Shown here piece by piece: positions 1 through 10,622 of a stretch of DNA of 64,000 bases. Within the stretch, counting starts at the first letter, position 1. Every line of letters starts with the position of its first letter. The translations under genes and the position numbers were made by a program. The notes below the pieces were generated by a model. That model did no database searches, was not told where the DNA came from, and was given only the letters and a program-made list of their open reading frames with translations. Origin of the DNA: Rehmannia glutinosa (Eukaryota; Streptophyta; Magnoliopsida; Lamiales; Orobanchaceae); the NCBI GenBank assembly GCA_016081115.2, contig JABTTQ020001785.1, positions 310,001-374,000 of the forward strand. Reading direction: 5' to 3'.

Positions 1-238
1 TATTAATTTTGGTGATTAATAAAATTCTTTTTCTTTTTTAAATCCATCCTGGATATACTGGGGTGGTAGAGGATTAGGCCCTAGGTGGGTTGAACCTCTT
101 TAAATCAAAGCGTGTTGTTTACATTCCGCACCTTTATTATTGTCTTGGCGTAATTGATTCGAAAAAGAGGGCGAAATCAAAAAGATGAAGATAATCTATT
201 CACCCCCCTCTAGATTATCGTAGCTACTTAGACTTACA
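1..238 (+). repeat. Family A copia 5' LTR, right-hand part only
   Basis: This stretch matches 5667-5904, the end of the full downstream LTR, almost base for base. It ends in CTTACA two bases before a tRNA-iMet type primer-binding site, which fixes the LTR end. The rest of the LTR lies left of the window. Confidence 0.93.
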
Positions 239-240
239 AG

Positions 241-253
241 TGGTATCAGAGCC
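241..253 (+). other. Primer-binding site (tRNA-iMet type)
   Basis: TGGTATCAGAGCC lies two bases after the LTR end. This is the usual copia minus-strand primer site, complementary to the 3' end of initiator Met tRNA. It marks the start of the internal region on the plus strand. Confidence 0.93.
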
Positions 254-272
254 AAACTCTTTGGCAAGCTCG

Positions 273-1349
273 TTCTACATCGCGAGTAAAGAGGAACGAT
301 CATCGGCTACGAATTAAGTCTACATTACCGGTGCCTCCACCACCAAGCCACCACTATTTGACTCCAAAAATTATGCTTTTTGGAAAGAAAGAATGGAATG
401 TTATTTACAAAGTTGCGGGTTCGATATTTGGAACACCGTCATCAATGAAGAATCCATTCCGATAAAAGATACACCACACACCTCCAAAGTCCTCAAGAAG
501 CTCAATGATGAAGAGAAGAAAATCATCTCTTTAAATGTTAAAGCTCTTAATGTTATTTATTGTTCACTTACCATTTTGGAATATGATCATATTGTAGGAA
601 TTAAATCGGCTCAAGAAGTATGGAGAAAATTAGAAGAAGTATATGCAAATGAAAGGAGCCACTCAAAAGCATCTACTTCTCAAATGGATACAAATCCAAC
701 ATGGGATGAGCTTCCTACAACTTCCGACGTCGATGATAACGAACGATATCTTATGGGCTTCGAAGAAGAAAATGAGGTAAGTTCTAAACCCTCCACTTCT
801 TATGATAATGTATTACAAGATGATTATAGTGATTTGCAAAATGATTTTGATGAGCTTCAAAATGAATTCCAAAGTTTACTTGTTAAATACAAAAATTTGA
901 AAAAGGAATTCAATATTTTAAAAATTGATAAGGATAATTTATTTTCCTCTTATGAATCACTTTCATGTGATCACACCACCACACTTGACAAGGTTAGAAA
1001 CCTTGAGAAAGAAAATAGTACACTTGTTGAGGATATTAATTGCATGAAAAATGATTTATCAAAATCCAACTTGAGTACCGATAAAATGACCGATATTATC
1101 GATGTTCATAGTTATGATAATTTGAAACAAGGACTTGATCATAAGCCTAGTGTTGTTAATTATGTGAAAAGAAATCAAGTCCCTATGCATGTTGATCATT
1201 ATGCTCCCAAAATTACTACTTGTTTATATTGTGGTAAAACGGGTCACACGGTTAATACTTGTCGGGCTAGAAATAGCTCTAATTATTATTGGAGACCTAA
1301 AAGTCTCAAAACTAATTCTAAAGGACCCAAACACTTGAGGGTACCTTAG
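273..1349 (+). pseudogene. Ty1/copia Gag, family A copy 1, start codon lost
   Basis: This is a retrotransposon capsid (Gag) protein that binds element RNA. The N-terminal part has the copia Gag start (a Phe-Trp-Lys-Glu-Arg-Met stretch near 380-397). It is followed by a heptad-rich coiled coil (about 815-1070) and a CCHC zinc knuckle, CLYCGKTGHTVNTC, at 1221-1262. Compared with the second copy (start ATG at 55229), the start is ACG here and a TAA follows, so the only open stretch begins at an internal Met at 393. The core of the UBN2-type Gag domain is missing: the sequence passes from Val-Trp-Arg-Lys-Leu-Glu directly into the pre-coiled-coil linker. The second copy shares this deletion, so it is a family trait. 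No intact pol follows, which makes the element non-autonomous. A coiled-coil plus zinc-knuckle Gag fits the Sirevirus group. Confidence 0.88.
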
Positions 1350-2540
1350 GTACCCGGCGAAATAGTAATCGAAGAAAATTCATACCGCCAAGAAGACATC
1401 AAATGATCATCTCATTTGATCAAAGAAGAAGACATCACCACAATGAATTTCCAAGAGAAAAACAATATCAACCATGGGAAGGACATAATCCTTGGAAATG
1501 GAGCAATTAGAGAAGCTATCATCAACAAGATGATTTTCAAAAGGGAAGATACCATCAACAATGGGAACGGCACAACCCATGGAAATGGCGTAATTAGTAA
1601 ATCGTATCTCCCTATTTAATATGCATTTTATTTTGTTATTATGCATGTTTTTATTTGTGTTTTTATTGTAAAATGAGTTTTCAAATATTTTTTAAAATTA
1701 AGGTCTTCAATATATATTTGTGTTTTTAAAAATTCTTTGAAAAGAAGACCTTGCATGATGTTTTTAAAACTCTTGTGCATTTGGTAAGACTAAAGTGTTT
1801 TATCATCTCTTATGGATGTTTATGGCATAAGCTTATTTGTGATATCTCTTTGCTTTAACTACACTTGTATCATTATGTTTTGTGCTAGAATTGTTAAGAA
1901 TTGTGTAGGATATATATATATATCTTCACCAAAGGCTATCTATGTCATATTGTGCATGAACTAGGTACGCTCACTATTGTTTTTCATCTTATAGACTCGA
2001 TATATTTGTCTCATATGCCTATGTGATTGTATTTCACAATATTTTATACAAGTGCCATTAAGAGATGTTTTGATTTTTTGAAAGGCATTATTTGACATAG
2101 CTTGTTTTATCCTAGATTTGTAAAGGATTATATTTTGTTTTGATAAAACATTTGATTTTTATCATTCTTTTAAGTTAAGCATTTTATTGCATATATAAAT
2201 GCTATTATTCTTGGTTGCTTTGTCAAAGCTCTTGTTCATATGCTTCTTGTAAATGAGGTCTCAACTATATGCTCTCGGATTTTCAAATTTCAAAAGAGAC
2301 CTTATATAGCTTCATATAAGCTTATTTGAACTCAAATGTTTTATGGAACTCTTAATGATGTGTTTGAAAGCATAGTGTGTGTTACTTGTTATAGTGTCTC
2401 TATTATTCTATATCACTATGCTCTTGTGCAAAATTCTTTGTTGAGATTTTGCAGAAATGTTTTGGTATTTCGGAACTAGTTTGATGAACAAGGCAATGAT
2501 AGTAGCTCAAAGGTATTGTCAAGAAGAAGATGTCTTCTAA
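1350..2540 (+). other. Non-coding interior of family A copia, pol deleted
   Basis: Up to about 1620 there are repeated Gag C-terminal relics (a GlnTrpGlu-HisAsnProTrpLysTrp-like motif occurs twice). The rest is AT-rich and full of stops. Protease, integrase and most of RT are absent. Confidence 0.7.
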
Positions 2541-2544
2541 GTTG

Positions 2545-3040
2545 ATGCAAGGTGTACTTGATATGAGCATGATGGGGGAGCTCAAATTTCTTCATTGGAC
2601 TTCAAGTTAAACAATGCCAAGAAGGTGGTTATATTCCACAATCAAAGTATACAAAAGAAGAAATTAGGCATTGAAGAAGGAAGAATCATCTCAACCTCTA
2701 TAGCTATCAATGTAAAGATTGACAAAGGTTGAGAAAGGCATGTCTATTGACAAACAAATTCGAGGTATGTTTTCTTGTATTATTCCTATAGACTCGACAT
2801 TTTATATGCCTTATGCCTATATGCTCGACTTTAAAAACTATCCCAACGAATCTCATTAAAGTGCCGTTAAAAGAAATTTTCAAATATTTGAAAGGCACCT
2901 CTTATTATGTCTTGTTGTATCCAAAGTATTAAAACGTTCTTATTTTTCTGGGATAACAAGTTCGGTGTTTAAAATTTCTCAAAATATGGTTCGTCATAAT
3001 AGAACTAAACATATTGAGATTCGATATTTTTTTAAGGGAA
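2545..3040 (+). pseudogene. Copia RT / RNase H remnants
   Basis: Two scraps of copia pol remain. Around 2565-2650 there is a broken version of the RT motif Met-Gly-Glu-Leu-Lys-Phe...Gly-Leu-Gln-Val-Lys-Gln followed by Gln-Ser-Lys-Tyr-Thr-Lys. Around 2985-3035 there is the RNase H motif Arg-Thr-Lys-His-Ile-Glu-Ile-Arg-Tyr. Frameshifts and stops lie between them. The order matches copia pol, but the catalytic YVDD motif and the integrase are missing, so no enzyme can be made. Confidence 0.75.
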
Positions 3041-3059
3041 TACAATTTTTAACAAAAAC

Positions 3060-4405
3060 TTGAGATGTGTTTAATTCCGTCTCAAAGATAACTCGTGGAC
3101 ATTTGTTCATTTACCGCCGAGTCTTTTTACCTCATTTCGAGCTTGATTATGACATAATGTATATTGAATGAGGTCTACGTTTGCATTCTACATGTTTTTA
3201 AAACTTAGGGGCGAAAAATCGGATTTTTGGTTCAAACTTCGGATTTTGGAAAACAGATTGAACCACTGGGCTGACTGGGGCAAGGTCGACCGGTCGCCCA
3301 TGACCCCAACCGGTCGCCCAGACCATTTTCAGCAATAAAATTGCTTTTGTCCTTCATTTCGTTATTTTGGTTATTTTCTTCCAAAATCGAACCCCTTTGC
3401 AAATTTCACACACAATTCACCCAAAATGATTTCTTTCTTGTATATTCTAAATTTTTGGGTTTATAGTACGAGTATATCATCCGTATTACTCGACTTCTCC
3501 GATTGATTGGTAAGTTTAATTCCTCCTTTAATCTCAATTGGGTTGAACCCTTGAGAATATGCTTATGTGTTGTTTTTTGATGGAATTCTTGTATAATTGT
3601 GGTGTGCATGATTATTGTTGATAGATGAATGCTGTAGTATTGAAATTGGTGATGAAAATTTTTGGCTTAAATGTATTACAAAGGCGTTATATTTCTCTTG
3701 TTTTATTTAATGCACGCCAAGTGTTCGACAAAATGTTTCAGTGAAAAATTCATCACCTACATGATTTTCTTGATTTGAAAAGTCTTATAAGTTTATAGAG
3801 ATCTTGTTTTATCAATCAAATGAGCTTTTACAAATCAAATGAGCAATTTTTTCCCTTATTATTTGGAATTTAAGCTTCAATGATCAATATGCCGATAAAT
3901 CGATTAAGTTGCGCACTTTGATATAATTGTATGATGTTTTTATCGTGCTAACATTTTTTTTGATGATTCCAAAGGGGGAGAAACAAGAAAAACGTTCATA
4001 AGCTCAAAGAAGCGAAAATAAGCTCGCAAGAAAAGCTATTAGCTAAAGCTCTTAAAAACCAAAAGCTATGGATTATACTTGGTCCATGTGATGTATTATG
4101 GACTTTTATACTTGACTAATGATGCTTTTGTGACAGGGGGAGCTCATGATATTCAAGATTAAGTTGTAAAAGCTATGGATTAAGCTTTTAGTTGTTGCTT
4201 GTATACTTGTTCTTGATATGCATATTGATAGGGGGAGCTTGTGCAAAAATGATTTTGAAAAATCTTTGCTCCTATCCTTGTGTGTTTGTACTTATGATAA
4301 ATCTTGCTTATAATGAATTGATGTTTTAGACCGGAAAATTTATTTTTGTTTTAAAATCAAATTCCTAAAATTGTTTTGGTTTGTAATCATCAAAAAGGGG
4401 GAGTT
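3060..4405 (+). other. 3' non-coding region with four polypurine-tract motifs
   Basis: No ORF is recognisable. AGGGGGAG motifs occur at about 3973-3980, 4135-4142, 4230-4236 and 4396-4403; the last abuts the 3' LTR and should be the working plus-strand primer. Multiple PPT-like motifs before the 3' LTR are a known Sirevirus trait. Two CGACCGGTCGCC-like motifs at 3287-3319 match motifs inside the LTR. Confidence 0.75.
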
Positions 4406-4482
4406 TGTTAGATAAATGTTTTTATCAAGATTTTGATGATTATGTTTAAATAAGTTTTTATGCCAAAACAATATTTATAAAT

Positions 4483-4839
4483 GTTGTCCAAATACTCCTA
4501 AATGATTTAAAATGCTTTTACTAATTTTTGGAGTATTTCTTAGAGTTTATTACTCGATAAAATTGGACAACACTTTTGATGATTTTGTGTTAATTGGTTT
4601 TTACACCAAAACAATGTTGTCCAAATACTCCTAAAAGATTTGAAATGTTTTTATTAATTTCATGGAGTATTTCTTAGAGTTTATTATTCGATAAAAATGG
4701 ACAACACTTTTGATGGTTTTGTTTAAATGAGTTTACTATGTTTACAAATGTTGTCCAAATACTCCCAAGTGATTTAAAATGTTTTTACTTATTTTTTGGA
4801 GTATTTCTTGAAGTTTATTTTTGACTAAAATCGGACAAC
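4483..4839 (+). repeat. Three tandem palindromic modules in LTR U3
   Basis: Each module of about 90 bp (4483-4571, 4616-4705, 4750-4839) starts GTTGTCCAAATACTCC, has a central GGAGTATTTCTT, and ends near GGACAAC. The ends are inverted complements and each module can fold on itself. Period is about 133 bp. The second LTR (53771-53858 and 53914-54002) has two modules. Confidence 0.85.
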
Positions 4840-5187
4840 ATTTCAATTTGGAGGTCGACCGGTACCTGAAGAACACGAAAATTGAAACAGAACGAAACAG
4901 AAACATGTTCTGTGAAAAAAAGGGGGAGGGGGACCGGTCAACCAAGGGGGCGACCGGTCGCACCCCCCTGCAACCCCTACCTGGATCGCACTATTTCTTC
5001 TCCAACGTTCGAAATTTTCTATAGGGCGACCGTCATCGCACTGTGTAATCTTTTGACAAAAAATTTGTACGATTGAACATATTGACAACAAGATTTGCTT
5101 TTCTATTTTGTACATTATTTCTACATCTTGTGATCTTTTTGCAGACAAAATTGAAAGAGGAGGAGCCTATGTTTGTGAAGACTCTCC

Positions 5188-5196
5188 TATAAATAG
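5188..5196 (+). promoter_or_regulatory. LTR TATA box
   Basis: TATAAATAG lies in a context conserved in the other family A LTR (54473). It sits upstream of the hairpin series, as expected for the U3/R start of an LTR promoter. The transcription start itself is inferred. Confidence 0.7.
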
Positions 5197-5432
5197 AAGA
5201 AAATTTGAAGCAACAAAAACAACAATTGAGATTCAAAACAACAAGATACATTCCAAGCAAACACTTGTTCTTCATAGTTATTATTCTTGTTGTAATTTTG
5301 CCTAGCTTATCACTTTCACATCTTGAGGTCTAGGCTTTCATTTCTTGATTACACTTGCACTCAAATTGTAATATTCATTATTGAGTTGTAATCTTGATTT
5401 TGGTCATCATTCAACACAAGACATGCTTGTGA

Positions 5433-5643
5433 GTATTCTTGTGGAAAGAATACACTTGGGTGATCTAGGTGATAGGTGTTTCAAGAGTGTGGTGCTCTTG
5501 AGGAGTTGAAGAATTTGGTATTCTTCAAGATTGAAGATTGTGGTGATCTTCAAAGGTTCCGTTGAAGGAAGATTGTGGTAATCTTCAAAGGGAGATTGTG
5601 GTAATCTCCAAAGGTGGTGTTGAAGAAGAGTGTGGTGCTCTTC
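5433..5643 (+). other. Series of seven short hairpins with GTGGT-type loops
   Basis: Perfect or near-perfect inverted repeats lie at 5433-5453, 5482-5500, 5506-5528, 5531-5553, 5568-5586, 5591-5609 and 5625-5643. Stems are 6-9 bp and differ from one another, while the loop stays GTGGT or close to it. Examples are GAAGATT/AATCTTC and GGAGATT/AATCTCC. The series lies between the TATA box and the primer-binding site, so it would be in the 5' end of the element RNA. Confidence 0.85.
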
Positions 5644-5904
5644 GAGGTGTTGTAAGTTGAATTTGTATTAATTTTGGTGATTAATAAAATTCTTTTTCTT
5701 TTTGAAACCCATCCTGGAGATACTGGGGTGGTAGAGGATTAGGCCCTAGGTGGGTTGAACCTCTTTAAATCAAAGCGTGTTGTTTACATTCTGCACCTTT
5801 ATTATTGTCTTGGCATAATTGATTCGAAAAAGAGGGAGAAATCAAAAAGATGAAGATAATCTATTCACCCCCCCTCTAGATTATCATAGCTACTTGGACT
5901 TACA

Positions 5905-8900
5905 GAGATCAGATCATCTGTCCATAGCAAGGACATCAAAATAAGCTCTTTGAAGTATCTTTAATCGCCTGAGGAAAGGGTCAAGGAGATAGCTGAGAAA
6001 GATGTCAACTTGGTTGCAGCTTGGATGGAGATTGCCAAGCCGTAGTCACCGCTAAGGTCATTTACCCGACAAGAAGTCCTTGATCAAAGAAGATTATCAT
6101 AAGCTGATGGACGTCATGTCCAAATGCATTGACAAGAAAATTGAGCAGCTTTAATCAGTTGTCTCGGACAAAGCTAATCGTGATAGCTTCGATCATGGAG
6201 GAAAAAGAAGGTTAAGCTGGCCGAGTTGATTTCGGCCACGCGTCTATCGAATGTAATTAACAATACCATTTCGATGGTGGTCTATTTGGTGGCTCATTTG
6301 GGATATGTCCTGGACATTGGCCATCTTATGGAGGTGAAAGGAATTGCCCTTAGGCATGGAAAGCCTTTCCATGTCAATAAAAAGATGTTCAAGGCAAATC
6401 TTTCGGAGCTCGGAGGCAAGCACATGCACGAAGAGGCGACACCAGCGAAGGTGAATCAGCTGATCCAGTTCCAGAACACACAGCTGCAATCGTTCCAACT
6501 CCTTCTCTGAAGCCTACTCAGAAGAAAAAGAGAGATGACACCTGCCTCAGCAGCCAAGTCCACCCAAGCACCTGCCCCTGCAGCCGTGCTTAAGTCGCAC
6601 TTTTTGTCCTATAGCCAAGACTGAGAAAGAACCTCTAGTACCTTCTCCAGTCGTGAAGAAGAGGCGCACTGTTGTGCCTAGAAATGCAGTTGCGTCTAAG
6701 AAGCAGCAAACAGGAGAAAAGGCTTTAACATTCGATGAGCCTAAAAATGTGGAGCCAGAAGTTCCTCTGGTTCCAACTAAAAAACGAAGGTTAGTCAAGA
6801 AGTCCGAGTTTGTAGAAGCCGGTGAGTCGAGTCTCGACTGCACCGAGAAAAGAGACTGTTGAAGCTCGGGAAGAAGCGATCAAAAGGAAGTTTCTTGGTG
6901 GTGAAGTGGTCAACGGAAGTCGTGAAGACTGCTGATGTGGATCAGCAGACTGTTCAAGACCTAGATGTTCGAGAGACAGCTGAGGAACATGTAAGGATGG
7001 CAATTTTGACCCGACCCGTGGGTACCTACCCTGGCCCGCCCTATTTGGGTTGCCCCTCCTCGTGACCCATGGGTACCCGCCCTCCTAGAATTTTTAGTTT
7101 TAAAATATATTTTAATATATATTTTGCATATATAATATATATTATAATACAATTTTTATGTATTCTTATATTATATTTAATATTTATAAATTAATAATAA
7201 TAAATTTTGTAAAAAATATTTTATAAATATATATTTTTTCCATTTTTATTTTAATTTAATTTAAAAATAGGCGAAGCAGGTCGACCCGCCCGCGACTGTG
7301 TGGCGGGTCGCGCGCCCGCTCCGGGCATGGGGCGGAGTGCAGGTCTAGCCAACCCGCCCCATTGCCATACCTAGAAACATGGAGCTGAGACTACTGAGCA
7401 AACTGAAGAGATAGTTGTTCAGTCCCCTCAAACGGATGCTAGAGAACCTGAGGAGGAACATGCTCCACTCGCTCCTGAATAGGAAGAAGGAGGTGATGAT
7501 GATATGGTAATGATGTCTCTTGTTTATCCTAATATTCAGGAGAGACTGAGGGTATGGAGAAGCTGGAAGTTGAGTTACTCAAGATATCAATTCCAGAGCC
7601 CGGAGTTTATTGAAGAAGAAGAAAAGGAGCTATTAAGCTTCTTGGGTAACATAGTTATTAGCTCCGCCCTTGATCCTTATTTCTGTATGACCATTCTTTC
7701 TCAAAGGAGGGATGAAGAGAAACAAAGAGCCTTGGAGAAGGCAAAGGCTATTGAAGAATTGCAAAAGCCCCACACTTGCCCATTTACAGATGTACCTAAG
7801 TTTGCCATGGACTCAACTGACAGCAGTGACAGTGACATCGAGGAGCTCAAATAACCTCAAGTTCCAGCAGAGGCAAAGGGCCCACATATTTTGGATGGAT
7901 GAGTCACATAGGTCTGACATGGAGTTGCTCAAGCTTCAACACAAATTTGAAATCGCAAGAATGGAGGCCAATGTTAAATAGCAGATTAAGGTGCTCCAGA
8001 TAGAAATGAAGCTGATGGAAGCTGAGTCCAATGCTCTGAGGTCGGAATTTAGAGCAACATACTCAAAGACCCATGACAAGCATGACTCTACGAACAACAA
8101 ACTTGATTTCCTCCTAAGTGGTATTTTCCCTAACCTGGCGCTACCCCTTGGTGATGATGCCAGAAAAGAGAAAGATGAAGCTATGAAGGAATTAAAGGAA
8201 CGGCAAGGGAGTGATAAAGAGATAAGCAAGCAAGGGGAAAGGAAGTTCTGTGAAGAAACCTCCGATGAAGATAACGTTTGCTAAGACCCCACAGCAAGGA
8301 GAAGTAATAGCCTCGATTCTCAGCAGACTACCAAAGAAGCTGGCCATAAAGGAGAAAGTGAAATGGCAGTCAAGCAGTCGAGAAAGGCCATGGAAGCTGA
8401 ATTTGAAAAGGTAGCTGAGAAGCACTCCGAGCGCATCAAAGATATCAAAGAAAGATTCGATGGCCCCCAACTGGATTACTGAAAGATTCCCCAGCAATAA
8501 AACCCTCTAGAGAAATCACGACGCCCGATGCTGGATCTGAACCAAGATCACTAGAGGAGTTTCAAACTCTAGAAGATGAAAGTTATTTCAAGAACATGAC
8601 TCTACCGCTGGTGTGGGACTTGTACTGGAAAAATGATCTTGAATTGTGCGGATCGTGGAGAAGCGACAAAGTTCTAGTAGTCACTCATTCGAAAGGCACC
8701 AAGACAAGACACTCCTGGGGGAGGAGCCGAGTCACACGAGAGGAGGGGGAAGGTTTGGAAGTGGTGGAAGAGGCAGAGGCACTCCACCACAGACAAGACC
8801 TACAAATACAAGATTCATTGATCCACATAAGAAAGGGATCAATTACTGGGATGGCTTTGATGCTCTTGCTAAACTTGAAGTGGAGCACAAGAATGAGGAG

Positions 8901-9110
8901 ACAAGAAGAAGACGGGAGAGGCTGAGAATGAAAGAGTCAACAGAGAATGGGAGGAAAGGCAGCGAAGGGAAGACCCTGCTACTAAGCGCGCCTATGAAAT
9001 AAATAAGAAAGAAGAAGAAGACAGGTTGAGAAGAAGAGCTGAGGAAAATAGAAGGAAAGTTGAAGATGAAGAGAGAAGAAGGAAGCAGCTGAGGCGTGGA
9101 AGACGACTGT
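5905..9110 (+). pseudogene. Sirevirus-type extra 3' ORF (env-like position), decayed copy
   Basis: This is a degenerate plus-strand copy of the large ORF at 23181-27887. Shared segments include the LysGlyIleAlaLeuArgHisGlyLysProPheHis stretch (about 6334-6373) and the TyrProAsnIleGlnGluArgLeuArg...LeuLeuSerPheLeuGly block (7528-7650). A charged, Glu/Lys/Arg-rich coiled coil runs from about 8000 to 9100. Frameshifts and stops are spread throughout. The 5' end was cut off by the family A element ending at 5904, and a MITE sits at 6995-7371. Some Sireviruses carry an extra ORF between RNase H and the 3' LTR, often called envelope-like. I see no clear membrane segment, so the function is unknown. 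Confidence 0.75.
6995..7371. mobile_element. hAT-type MITE, about 377 bp
   Basis: The left end GGATGGCAATTTTGACCCG is an imperfect inverted repeat of the right end (reverse complement GGTATGGCAATGGGGCGGG). The ends are GC-rich (CGACCCGCC motifs) and the core is AT-rich, which is common in plant hAT-related MITEs. Host sequence resumes on both sides. Flanking GAACATG / AAACATG is only an approximate duplication. Confidence 0.65.
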
Positions 9111-9430
9111 AACCCCTTCAGTGTATTTTACTTAATTGTAAATACAAGTTTTGTAAGTTTTTCTTGTAATTTCATCTTTCTTATTTTGCTCTGATACCTG
9201 TTGTAATCTAGTACAATAAGGAGCTCGACGTCTGATGTAATAGATAGTATAGCTCGGATACGAGTGTGTAGAGTATACTATGAAACAGCTTTGTAAAGTG
9301 CAATTTGTAAAGTACAAGAATGGTATGATCAATAAAATTGACATATTCAAAACATACATTCTTTGTTACTGCACTACTTTTTTTGTTGTTGTAATTATTT
9401 AAGTTTTGGCATCATCAAAAATGGAGAAAT
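9111..9430 (+). other. 3' non-coding region and decayed PPT of family B copia
   Basis: This matches the reverse complement of 22882-23180, the region after the extra ORF in the minus-strand copy. The normal AAAAAGGGGGAAATTG before the LTR is here AAAAATGGAGAAATTG (about 9417-9432), so the plus-strand primer is damaged. Confidence 0.75.
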
Positions 9431-10391
9431 TGTTAAGAAAATTTATTATTAGATTTTGATGATACCATGTAAAACTTAGAATAGGAAGTTGGCACCCCAT
9501 TTCCTTTGTATTTCTATTTGTAATAGATAGGACTGCATGAGCTGAGTTGAAGTCAGCTATGTTGAAGAATACAAGAGTCAACTGAAGATTGAAGTGAAGA
9601 CTCAGCTGTGTGTCAGTTGTGTGTAGTCAAGATGAAAGTCTCAAACTCGACTGAAGAAGAGACCCAGCTGTGGAACAGCTGAGTAAAGGATAAAGAAGTG
9701 ACAGTCAAGTCAGTTAAGAGCCAAGTCTTCCAGTTGACAGATACTTGAGTCATTCCTAAAAGGTTGGAGCTGACTCAAGTCAAAGAGGTAAAGGCAACTG
9801 TCAAGTCTAGTCGACTAATATTAATCCGTTTCACAAAAGTCAAGGAATTTACTTAATATAGTAATACGTCCATGTTGCCATGTCTAAAAGTGCTCATCCC
9901 AGAAGCGAGCAAATAGAATAATAAACCAATGGGAAGCAATGAGCTTGTGTCGGACCTGAAAAGCTGCAGACAACATTTAATACGAGGAAATATCACCATC
10001 ACAAGCTGCAGATCAAGAAAAGACAAGCCAACGACCAGAAGTGCTATTTGAAAATTACATATCTCTTCAACGGATAAATTTTCAAATAAGCACTATAAAA
10101 GGTTGAAGAACAAAATGAGAGAGGTTACGAATTTGAACCAATTTCACAGATTTTACAAGCAAAAGCAAGCAGGCAAACCTGCAAAAATACTCTCAAACTT
10201 TCATAGATATTCCTCAAGCCTAAAATCGAAGGAACTCAATCCAACACATTCAGTGAAGGAAAGAATACTTCATCAAGTTGACGAGGAAACAATTTAAAGA
10301 ACTAAAGGGGTCTACTCTCCAAGGTTGAAGGAGTTGTAGTAAGGTTCAAGGTCGAACCAGAAGATTTGAGCTCGTTGGAAGGCTGTGTGAT
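9431..10391 (+). repeat. Family B copia LTR, plus orientation, 3' truncated
   Basis: It starts TGTTAAGAAAATTTATT and follows the family B LTR (compare reverse complements of 10623-12124 and 34413-35942). A TATAAAA box lies at 10094. At about 10391 it breaks off and joins minus-strand family B gag sequence. Confidence 0.85.
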
Positions 10392-10622
10392 CAATTCCAA
10401 GAGTTCGAAGAGAGCTGAGATGAGCCTGCATACGAATCTTCCAGTCATCAAACTCTACGACAATGAACATTAGAATACGAGTTAGATTTGCTTCAATTAT
10501 AATAACTTTGCTTTAAAGAAGAAAGACTTTGAAAACACAAGTGTTAAACCTTTGAAAAAGATTGAGATCCAGTTCAGTAACCAGTACGGAAGGCTCAATG
10601 AACCAAGCACGCTGATACCACT
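10392..10622 (-). pseudogene. Family B copia gag start and PBS, fragment
   Basis: Read on the minus strand, this holds the primer site (TGGTATCAGCG, directly left of the LTR end at 10623) and the first part of Gag. The GAGCCTGCATACGAATCTTC stretch has a near-identical partner at 13113-13133. It is cut after about 230 bp by the plus-strand LTR. Confidence 0.7.

Larger units (their letters stand above)
4406..5904 (+). repeat. Family A copia 3' LTR, full length
   Basis: The LTR starts TGTTAGATAA directly after the PPT and ends ACTTACA, giving about 1,499 bp with TG...CA ends. Its last 238 bp repeat the window start. It contains three palindromic modules (4483-4839), a cluster of ACCGGT palindromes (4854-4960), a TATA box (5188) and a hairpin series (5433-5643). 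To the right it abuts the extra ORF of a family B copia element, so this element inserted there. The matching left target-site copy is outside the window. Confidence 0.93.

Noticed and set aside
5433..5643. CRISPR-like array of short repeats and spacers
   Set aside because: Units are irregular in spacing and stems differ; it is in a plant LTR and conserved in another copy.
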